This document shows positions 55,312 through 64,000 of a DNA stretch of 64,000 nucleotides, in pieces. A program made the position numbers and the translations under genes. How positions within the stretch are numbered: the stretch's first letter is position 1; every line of letters begins with the position of its first letter. The notes below the pieces were generated by a model. The model did no database searches and had not been told where the DNA came from. It saw only the letters and a program-made list of their open reading frames with translations. The stretch is from Lepidodermella squamata (taxonomy: Eukaryota; Gastrotricha): contig JBLDXI010000066.1 in assembly GCA_047495785.1 (NCBI GenBank), positions 434,001-498,000 of the forward strand. Direction: 5' to 3'.

Positions 55312-58270
55312 TCAGAAATCAAACGTGTCTTTGCTAAGTTGCCGCCGCGGCATAGGCTCGACAACAATGAGGGGGATCTTGCGACCAGATGGCGTGCCAA
55401 CAACCTGGTCCTGGTCGCTTTTTTCATCGTCCTGGTCCTTCGGCGCCTGAACATTGCCAATACTGCGCCGGCGCATCATTCGCGTTTGGCTGAAAGAGGG
55501 CGGAACCAAGTCGCTGCCTAGCAAATTCTCATCCGGGTTCACAACGCCCGGTTTCACAACAATGCCTGCGGTAGCTCGACGTTTCGAGAGGAACGCCGCG
55601 ATGCTAGACGCTAATTCGCCCTCGCCCATAGATTTTCTCGCCGATTCAGTCGATCGGACCTCCTCGTCGTCGGAAAACGCGACAGGAGGTAAGGCTTTCA
55701 AGTCGTCCAACTCAGCCATTGGGACAAGTTGCGACCGACTCGTATGAGTTTTCGTCGCATCTAACGAGGCCTGGCGATCTGGCTGTTTCGTTGGTTTGAC
55801 ACTGGACTTTCGCCGGTTAATCGCGTCCACCCCCTTCTTCTTCTTATCGTCCATGCCAGAATCTACGGAGGAGGAGGTCGAATCGTTGCGTTTCGCGACT
55901 AAGTTAGTTTTCGAGTCTTTGCTATTATTTTCCTTCTCTAAATCCTGTTTCTTCTTCTCAGCAGCTGCAGCTTGTTGGATTTCGACGAGAGTTGGCACAA
56001 ACATCGTTAGAGCCGCGAGTTTGTTCAAAAGCTTAGTCGCCCGTCGTTTCGGCCGCATCTTCGCTCGAGTCTGAGCGTGGGAGTAGTACAGCGAGAAGTT
56101 GTTGACAACGATCGGGACAGTGAAGGCGATCATAAGGACACCGAAAATCGCAGCAACGCAGCCGATAACGAAGCCTCCAACCTTTGTAGGCGTGTAATCA
56201 CCGTAGCCGACCGTTGTCATGGTAACCAGGGCCCACCAGCACCCTATTGGGATGTTCGAAAACGTCTCAGGCTCGACGTAGTAGACGAGACAGGCGAATA
56301 TCACGACACCTATCATGAGGAAAATTATCATTAGAGCCAACTCTTTCGCCGAGACTTTGATCGTATAGACCAGGACTTTAAAAGCTCGGTAATGCTTCAT
56401 CAACTTCATAATTCGAACGATTCGAGCGAATCGGACTGGGATAAGGACCCGGAGGTACTTGCTTCGGGGAATTTCATTGACCAAAATCACTGCAATTGTC
56501 TCGAAGCACATTGCCATGAGAACTAGCAGGTCGAGGTTGTTAAGCATTGATTTCATGAACTCCCTCTTATTAGGGCAGATCAATAGGCGGAGGAAATACT
56601 CCATTAAGAACCAGCCGAAGCAAACGAAATTGATAACGCTCAACCACCAGACAATTGATGAGTTAGATTCGGTTAATTCAAAGAAATCCTGATCATCACC
56701 ATCGTCATCAGTTCCATTCGCAGCCTGGGTGGCGTTCGTTGAGAAATTGAACATCTGGACTATATAAGCGGCAGTAGAGTTATCAGGCGATGATGTGGTT
56801 TTATTGCGTGGAACTCGAAAGTTCGGATGCGTCTCTAAAACGTAGGAACAAATCGATAGGACAACGAAGAATATCGATAGGGAAGCGAAAATTTTGCCGA
56901 CGATTGAATAGGACGGGTCTTCGATGTGGCGCCACAATCTTCGCTGGAGCCGTTTCCAGCCGGATTCATTTTCAGGTTCGGCAAACACGTCTTCATAAAC
57001 TGCGAAGCTGTCGTCAAGCATTTTGAGGGTTTCTTTGTTTTCGAGGAATTTCGCAAACTGGGCCCAACAACAGGGTTCGATGTCATTCGGATCGATTTGC
57101 CAAAAATCAAGCTCCTATACAAATTAAAAGGAAAATTTGATTTAGCCATATTTTAACAATTTAAATCAATTTTTACGATTTAATCATCTTTCATCTTTCA
57201 GCTTACGTTTTTAATTGCATTTCCGCAGATATTGTGATCGATATGCAACTCCCCAGTTCGATAGTATTGAATAATCGATGTGAAAATGAGGGGGTTCCTA
57301 TTGAAGAAAAATGTCCCTGTCTCCGGATCAAAAGCCTGATCCCTGTCGTAGTCTTGCGCCAACTTTGCTAATCGCGTCTCAGGCAGTCGATTCAGGGTGG
57401 CTAAGAAAGTCTCATGAATCTGCCCGCCAACGTTGAGGATAATTCTCTCGTTGAGGTTCGTCTGAGCAATCAAGCCACTCAGTGATTTGTCGGCCATAGA
57501 TGCCATGTCCTCCTCATCACTATCGTCTTCGTCATCGCTGAATTTCGGAGGTTTCTTAACAACGGGCACGCCGGGTTGGCTTGATGGTTTCCGGACAACG
57601 ACCGCGCGCCCGCCTACAGTCTCGGTCACTCGGTCCCAGCTCGACATGCGGCGAGCTAACGCGATGTGCGCAAATTCTTTAAGCCTTGGGGTCGGGGAGC
57701 TTGAAGAAGTTCTCCTCTATAAAAAAAATCGCAATTAATTAATTAATCAGTAACATAATTAAATTAGAAGAAATAAAGAAACAGAGCATTAGGAGTTTTT
57801 CAAAATTAGTAGGTTACGGATCAATATCACACAAATCTTAAAGCCAATAGACCACGCCTCTGGAAATCACTGAAGGCGTGATTTTTGAGCGGGAGGGATT
57901 AGCCTAAATTAGACCCTGCGGCATATTTTTTTGGAAATTTAATTGAATGAGGGACAAAATAGTAGGTAAGTGCTTGTTTATGTATTTACGCCACCTTAAT
58001 TTTTACGACTAATAGCCCCATTGAGTCACCCGTAACCATAAACAAATTTTCGCTGATCTTTGCATTCTGTAGAATGCAGTACGCGGTGAATTGAAATAGA
58101 ACGCGCGTGCTATTAACGATGATAATAGCGCTGCTAATACTTACGCGCAGGGCTTGTCGACTCGGCGGCCTCAGCAAGTTGTTATCTTGCGTCGGTGGCG
58201 GAATGTTCGTTAATTCGTCCAGCGACAGGTCGGACGCCATTGACTCACGACTGACATTGAGTGGCTTCAC
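55312..58270 (-). CDS. Shaw-type (Kv3) voltage-gated potassium channel, 5' end incomplete
   Basis: Exons 58270-58145, 57716-57207 and 57114-55312 join in phase 0 to 812 residues; the first begins at an acceptor (ttattctag), so another 5' exon may exist, though an in-frame ATG lies at 58240. The T1 domain opens IILNVGGQIHETFLATLNRL; its tetramer zinc site matches HX5CX20CC across the second intron (HIDHNIC ... EPCCW). S1 is FASLSIFFVVLSICSYV, S2-S3 follow, S4 keeps five basic residues spaced by three (RFARIVRIMKLMK), and the pore has TMTTVGYGDYTP. S6 reads FTVPIVVNNF where Kv channels have PVP. A cytoplasmic tail of about 230 residues is Ser/Lys-rich. The gene converges on the dioxygenase gene with an 81-bp gap. 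Confidence 0.92.
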
Positions 58271-60343
58271 CTAGAATAATGCTTATTTTTGTAAAAAATT
58301 TAGGTAATCGACGCATTTAATCGCTAACCATTAGAGCTGTTGGCGAGCCAGGCGGGCGCTGTGAAAGAGCCATTAAAGCCGTGAAAAACTTTTTGCTGCT
58401 ACCTGGTCGGAAATTATTTGAAGAACTACGCCATGGTAACTCTGGGCTTGATTCGAGAATAATTTATCCTGTGCCTTCTCATACCGTCAGGTTGATGTGC
58501 ACTTGAAAGCGCGCTATTCAGCGTTTTGTCAACAAAACGACTTTTGGCAGATCATTTTGATGGGCGAATGCGCTCGCTGAATGAGCCTTGACATTGAGCT
58601 GGCAATTTTCAGCGAGCTGCTGCTGTGATGTGTTAATTAAGTATCATACAAAAGCGCGCGCACTTCAAAAGCCGCAGAAAAGTCCTAAATGTTGATAGGT
58701 ACTTTCTTTCGCTGAAAATCAATGACGAAGTTCGACGGCTTTATTTATAAAATGGGTCATAATAACATGCCTGGACACATGCTCATTCCGCGTTGATGTT
58801 GCGGTTACATGAAAGAATTGTGTCAGTAGGTTGTAGTTCAATTTTTGAACACATCATGAAAGCATCCTCAAGAAAAATTGCGATGATATTGCGAGATGAG
58901 TAACATGAATGGTATTTGAATACTTTACAATTTGCTATAAATTATCATACTTCATTCTCGAAGTTTGATCTGGAACAGTTGAAAATAAAATTGACCGGAA
59001 ACAAGTGAAAAGTGGGGTTTGGTATATTTTCTTTTCCAGCAAATGGCAAAAGGTGTTTTGACTTAAATTGGGACGATTCTGGGATTCTTAGCCAGTTTTT
59101 TATGGTGATACAAACCTCTAGGAGGCACTCATCCACCTCGGTAGACGTGAGACCTCAAAGTGTCGCCGAAAAATCATATCGCTTTAGGTTGACGTGGAAG
59201 CACTGATCTTCCATTCAAATTGTTGAACATCTCGCAAGATTCATCACCTCAGATTGCCCAAATAAAACTTGACTGAGCATAAGAAACTAGGAACAGAGGA
59301 ATTTGTTGCGCGGCGAATTTTTTAGCAATAAACAACTCAATTTTTTGAGCGCGCATTTTTTAGAAGTTAGAAATTTTCACCCGTACACTTTGAAGCTGAT
59401 GATTTTCTCAGCAACCCTGATGGCTATCGACCTCTTTTTGATATCGTTCGACGCTTCGTCCATTGGCCTTGAAATAGGCATCAAAATCTTACGATGTCAA
59501 AAATGTTTGCTTCTTGATGTTGACTTTGCTCGTATTTGAAGATTTGCTTATTTGTATTTGACGGTTGACGGGACCCATGCCACAAACGAACATTCAAATA
59601 CGCTAACTCAAAGCTATTTTTGCTATCGCATGTCGAATCAGCACCACCCTCTGACACTGTATGGTGATCTTAGCAGCTGCCTGGTTGATGACTGATCGAG
59701 CAGATTCAACTTCTTCCTTTGGCCTTGGACAGGGGCAAACGGCGACAGTTATCAGAAAGAGAAGGAATCATTCATCTTTTAATGCAATGCTTGAACTATC
59801 ATAACTAACCAAGCACCATATAGCGGATCATTTTCTGAGAAAATTCCAGAAGAATTAAGAGAAGAAAAAGAATGAACTGCCGCTAAACCCTGCTAATTGA
59901 TATGAGCTCGCTGCAGGCTGCGGGTTAAAAAGCTGTGATTCTTGAAATGTCACTGATTATCAGCTAAATTAGACATGAGATCAACAGCGGGTAGTTTTTG
60001 AATAATTTATTATGCTGGGTTAACTGAATATATATTCTAACATCAACCAAATAACTATTCCACAGAATATTATCGCACAGTTTTGCAAATGCACGCGTGG
60101 TTATAATGATAGCTGAAAGCGTAAATGATTCCGAACCCGCAGTTTAGCGTGTACTCCCGGTTAAAGACCGTGAGAATTCGAAGCCAAATAAAGATGATAC
60201 TATAACACTTTTCAGAAGAAACCAAGCATCAAACACATGTTTCATAATAAAGGCTTAACGGTTCTCTTCAAGTAAGCCAACCAATCATTTCCGATCGCGC
60301 ACTGTCTCCTGTCCTCTATTGGACAAAGTGCTAAAGTCTCACA
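58271..60343. other. Upstream region of the K+ channel; otherwise empty
   Basis: Probably holds the channel's promoter and an undetected first exon. No repeat pair or convincing open frame was recognised in these two kilobases. Confidence 0.4.
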
Positions 60344-60709
60344 ATGTCGTCGTCGTCGGACGACGACCACGACGATGTGAAATTCGAGCAGATTCCTCTG
60401 CCTCTTGGCGAGGGCGGTTGGCAGCTGCGACCACGCCGATTATTCGAGCAGATTCCTCTGCCGCTTGGCGAGGGCGGTTGGCAGCTGCGACCACGCCGAT
60501 TATTCGAGCAGATTCCTCTGCCTCTTGGCGAGGGCGGTTGGCAGCTGCGACCACGCCGATTATTCGAGCAGATTCCTCTGCCGCTTGGCGAGGGCGGTTG
60601 GCAGCTACGATCGCGGCGACGTGTCCTCCAGCAGATTCCTCATGGAATTGCTTCTTGCATTCGACTATTGCGATCTACAGTCGTATATAGGGAGAAGTTT
60701 CAGATGTAA
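60344..60709 (+). CDS. Predicted 121-residue protein of four 20-residue repeats
   Basis: ATG at 60344 opens MSSSSDDDHDDVK followed by four units of FEQIPLPLGEGGWQLRPRRL and a short unique tail. The repeat is 60 bp, a multiple of three, so all three forward frames stay open; the chosen frame has an ATG and an acidic leader but no signal peptide. Neuropeptide-like Arg-Arg pairs end each unit, but the lack of a signal peptide argues against a secreted precursor. Could equally be a non-coding minisatellite. Confidence 0.35.
   Translation: MSSSSDDDHDDVKFEQIPLPLGEGGWQLRPRRLFEQIPLPLGEGGWQLRPRRLFEQIPLPLGEGGWQLRPRRLFEQIPLPLGEGGWQLRSRRRVLQQIPHGIASCIRLLRSTVVYREKFQM
60382..60607 (+). repeat. 60-bp tandem repeat, four units
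   Basis: Units alternate at one site: CCTCTTGG in the first and third, CCGCTTGG in the second and fourth. The array therefore arose by doubling of a 120-bp pair. GC content is well above the surroundings. Confidence 0.95.
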
Positions 60710-60834
60710 TGCCCAATCGTTAAAACTTACCAAGCTAACCAAAAGTAGGTAACGGTTCATTTTTTGTATGAATTTAATGAATTTAATTAACAAAATGAAG
60801 GCGACTGAAATTTCGTAATGGAACTCACATTTTT

Positions 60835-61020
60835 ATAGGCTCGCTCCCGGGTGCTCACGTCACCAGCATGTTCACCTGTTCATTCAGCATCGATGCATCG
60901 CGCATGATAATTTGCGTCATTCTGACGCAACTGCTGGCGTATTGCTACAGCTGTTTCTAATGGGCGATTGTCATATCATATCCCAAATATTACCATGTCC
61001 CACACTAGAGACTTCATTCC
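60835..61020. repeat. Dispersed repeat, pair of 1873-2065
   Basis: Shared blocks in order include 'aatttgcgtcatt', 'attaccatg' and 'cactagagacttcatt'-like. Followed to 61548 by sequence without any recognised feature. Confidence 0.65.
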
Positions 61021-61548
61021 TTAGCTGTATGACAAGCGAGCTAAACATCTCACTACCGCTCTATCAAATGCACAGGCGAGTCAAAGTTTCGCACCAATTT
61101 GTTTCGCCATATTCGTAAACTGAAAATCGTTGATCCTGTGTCACTCACTTCATAGATTAACCGAATCGGCCGGCGGGACGCTTTATAGCGATTGGAATAA
61201 TACGAGTTTCAGATCTTGTAGGCGACATCCAAAGGTAGTATTCTGCAAAATTCGAAAAATTGGCCGAGCTGTGAACTTGCTAAAAGTCAGAATTCCGCAA
61301 TCGTCCTTATGGTCATGAAAGGGTTAAATGCAAAGCTTGAACTATCACAAGTATGACAACAAATAGCGCATCATTTCCTGAGAACATTAGTAGTGATGAG
61401 TTTTGAAAAGGCTACAACTTGATATGATTCCTCCCAGCTCGGCCCAAGGCTTGGCCAATAAAATGAAACTTTAGCCCGCTGTTTAGTAGCAAATATTCAC
61501 AATTTCCTTCGTGGATTAGGGTTGCCTGCCCGCGCACTGGACTTCACT

Positions 61549-61710
61549 CAGAGTGCGAAGTACAGGGGTGCTGGGGTGTCGCACCCCAGCTCAGGGACTC
61601 CAATCAGAGGAAGGCTGAAAAAACCCCAGGGGGACCCTTTGGTTTCTTCGGCTGGGTCCTTGAATACAAGTAGAAAACACCTAAGCTCCCGGATCCTACT
61701 TCGTACACTG
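61549..61710. mobile_element. hAT-like MITE, same family as 312-486
   Basis: The 162-bp element has exact 8-bp target duplications ACTTCACT (61541-61548 and 61711-61718) and inverted ends CAGAGTGCGAAGTA / TACTTCGTACACTG. It shares with the 312-486 copy the blocks 'gggtgtcgc', 'ggaaggctga'-like, 'accctttggttt' and 'ccggatcctacttcg'. Confidence 0.92.
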
Positions 61711-61739
61711 ACTTCACTCGAGATAATGATAGAAAAAGA

Positions 61740-62660
61740 CGCAATGTCCGTTTTATGTTATTTTATTTCTTCAACTTTCTGTATCTTTCGATAATTTAAT
61801 CAAATCAAATATTGCGTTCTCAAACACTTATTAAATCATCTCATCTCACAACAGCTGTCAGCAGTCACCTCGAGACTAATCACTGAAATTCATGGATGCG
61901 CAGCTCTTCAGTTCCTCCTCAATATTGCAGTGACGCCGCTGTAGCTGCTTTGCGAAACCAGCTTAGCGCACTGTTCCTTGTTTGAAAAGTAACAAGCAAA
62001 GCTAGCTCCTTTGTAGCTGTAACGGTATGCAGCGCATTTCACGTCAGACGTCATGACATGCAGTATATTGTCGCATTAGTTTCGCCGAATAGTAGCCGTT
62101 ACAATGTTGTTGAATAGGCTCTCCAGTGTGCGACTTTCAGGGGGGGAGGGGGGGGGGATCATCCCCCCAGCTCGGCCAAGCCAGACAACAAAATGAGAAT
62201 TTATCCCACTGTTTTGTTAATTTTGGAAGGTTCTGGGGCGTGTTTTAGTGGAAAATATCCAAAATTTTCTCGCTTCCTCGCTTCGCTCGGTTATTAGCCG
62301 AAATGACTCGTCATTTTGGCACAAACAGCAAAAAAACATTTCCATCCCCGGGAGCTCGGGCATCGAAGATCACACCCTGAGGCTCTCTCTTTACGGATCC
62401 AGCAGCCGCCTGTTCGATGACGACGCTCACGAGAAGGAAAGTAACAGCGATCTTGTAGAACATGTTTTTGTTCGAGAATTAATAAAAGAGAAATAATGAA
62501 ACCTCCTGACAGAGCAAGATTTGTACAATGCTCCACCCGGCTGATTGAGTTTATTGAACCAGGTGCTCCATATTGAATCTACGTCACATGCTGGTCACTA
62601 GAAGGCGAAAGGGGTAGGCGTAAAGCGCAATGGAAACTCATCGATCAGTTCACTTGACGG
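61740..62660. repeat. Segmental duplicate of 10105-10850
   Basis: Ordered similarity to 10105-10850 as described there. It includes a run of about 17 G broken by one A at 62141-62158, adjacent to GGGGATCATCCCC, which has no counterpart in the other copy. Confidence 0.65.
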
Positions 62661-63840
62661 TCGCGTAAACTTCGGGCTTGGCATTACACGATGAAAATGA
62701 TAAACAGTTATTACTCATGCCCATCATCACTAGACCATCCATCGCGTATTTGTTGTAACATGTGCTTTGGGATCATTGACGTCATTGACGTGGGACCATC
62801 TACTTAATTGTTGATTTTAACTATTTTACTATTGTTTTGACTTCCCACGATCTGACAACGCCTCTCTGCACGATTTGTTTTTTACATGCACCTTTTTTCC
62901 ACGTAGAGCTCTCAACATTGGGATTATGCTCGATAAATAAATAAATAAATAACGTAAAAGCGCAACTGTTGCAAATATTGCTTTCGGGAAAGCACGTTTT
63001 GTTTGTAATGCCAGAGTCATGGGTAAAACCAAGCTGTGAATGAAGTAGGTTGTTAACCAACCGAATTCCTCCTCACATATATCGCCGACAAAATGAAGTG
63101 GAACTAATCAGTTTTCAAAGGTCAGTATTCACCTTTGCCAGTTATTGCAGCACTTCGCCAGTGTGAGACGTAAGGCTGAGAGGATATCAGGGCGATTTCG
63201 ACCGGTTTGATAACCTTCCAATTGTATCCAGCTCGAAAATATTCGCCTGAAAGCGAATGATTTAAAAACGCTAATCATTCTTCATCTTTTCGCTGCGATT
63301 TGAAATTGCTTTTCTCACGCCCGTGCCCATCAACATGGATCACATCTATTTCGCGCAAAGCGTGAAGTCTGAAGTCTATCTCTCAAATCGTGAATTCAGC
63401 ACCAGCACCAGGCCGTTCAATCTTAGAAGCCATGCTGCTAATACGCAAGAAGAATTCCCAGTCATTCAATCGGCGAAACGGTCTCGGCTCGCGACTTGTT
63501 AGCTGTAACATCCCGTGAAGGATTAAGCCAAGGTCAGATTTAATGTCAGCTTCGTTTATCAATTTAATTGGATCACACATCACACTGTAATTTTATTACG
63601 CAATCTACCAACCGTGCCATAGCATGTGGCAACCAGAGTATAGCGTTCGAGTTAAAATTAGAGTTCAAGCATCGAGCGGAGTACACAAAGCTGAGAGTTA
63701 TAGGTAATAGTGTAAAATCATCATATCCGATCAGGAAACAAAGCCAAGCAAGATATTACTAGCCAGGAGGATTTTGAACAAATAAAATGCGATCCGTCAA
63801 CTCAAAGTGTTATCCCGCTAACACTTGGTACTCATCATTG
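62661..63840. other. Gene-free interval near the window end
   Basis: An ATAAATAA microsatellite lies at about 62934-62952. A minus-strand frame at 63383-63583 (SREPRPFRRLNDWEFFLRIS) looks somewhat protein-like but lacks splice or homology support. Confidence 0.4.
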
Positions 63841-64000
63841 ACCATTAGGCGGAATTTTGAAGGCTCCAAACGACCGAGCAGATGCCTCTTTACTTTTACC
63901 ATTGGGCGGGATTATGAAAGCTCCAAACGACCGAGCAGATGCCTCTTTACTTTTACCATTGGGCGGGATTATAAAAGCTCCAAATGATCGAGCCAATTCC
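63841..64000 (+). repeat. 57-bp tandem repeat reaching the window edge
   Basis: GCTCCAAACGACCGAGCAGA starts at 63863 and 63920, with a variant at 63977: an exact 57-bp period. The array runs off the window. The unit length is a multiple of three and a frame from 63787 stays open through it (RPSRCLFTFTIGRDYESSK per unit), so it could be coding. Confidence 0.9.

Noticed and set aside
55454-57156. Several plus-strand frames of 60-97 codons
   Set aside because: All are antisense to the potassium channel's large last exon.

Overview
This is nuclear DNA of an invertebrate animal. Genes are split by GT-AG introns that are mostly 41-57 nt long and AT-rich, and the products are animal-specific: a Shaw-type voltage-gated K+ channel, a tetraspanin, a Ly6/three-finger GPI protein, temptin-like proteins, a prolyl 3-hydroxylase-like enzyme and a NIT-domain receptor guanylyl cyclase. 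The clade cannot be fixed from the sequence; the very short introns and loose donors (GTTTGC, GTTTAC, GTCAAT, GTGTAA, one probable GCAAGT) suit a small-intron lineage. No bacterial operon, CRISPR array, tRNA or rRNA was seen.

Layout. (1) 1-23.6 kb holds a tandemly expanded, unrecognised family of small type I membrane proteins: intact members at 6567-7193, 14484-15118, 15877-16530 and 20225-20937, one without a visible start codon ending at 23643, and decayed copies at 1-634 and 9838-10110. All share a signal-peptide exon ending in phase 1 and a second exon opening with (V/I)D, two cysteines and a C-terminal membrane helix. Among them lie a secreted Cys-rich protein with an internal duplication (2888-4379) and a 16-exon receptor guanylyl cyclase (16613-19311, minus) whose catalytic residues are mostly lost. 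(2) 23.6-33.9 kb is repeat-dominated: a large inverted-repeat structure (26325-30044) enclosing a Ly6 gene, telomere-like repeats, LINE fragments and a short hAT element. (3) 33.9-44.4 kb: a three-repeat secreted protein with an apple/PAN-like N-terminus, a P-element/THAP9-type transposase and a tetraspanin. (4) 44.7-48.4 kb is one 3.7-kb non-autonomous element with terminal inverted repeats and TA target duplication. (5) 48.6-58.3 kb is the most gene-dense part: a Pro/Lys-rich repeat protein, two tandem temptin-like GPI candidates, a single-exon secreted prolyl 3-hydroxylase-like enzyme and, convergent with it, the Shaw-type channel. (6) 58.3-64 kb is mainly repeats, with a 60-bp coding-length tandem array and a 57-bp array at the window edge.

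Common theme. Nearly all non-transposon genes encode secreted or membrane proteins, several as local tandem duplicates, and the spaces are filled by short inverted-repeat transposons. Target-site duplications allow exact insertion boundaries in several cases, including an element that supplies the stop codon of a host gene, one that splits a pseudogene, and one inside another transposon's transposase. Exon models were built by hand from splice sites, reading phase and homology; where phases close across many exons (guanylyl cyclase, tetraspanin, K+ channel, temptins, Pro/Lys protein) confidence is high.
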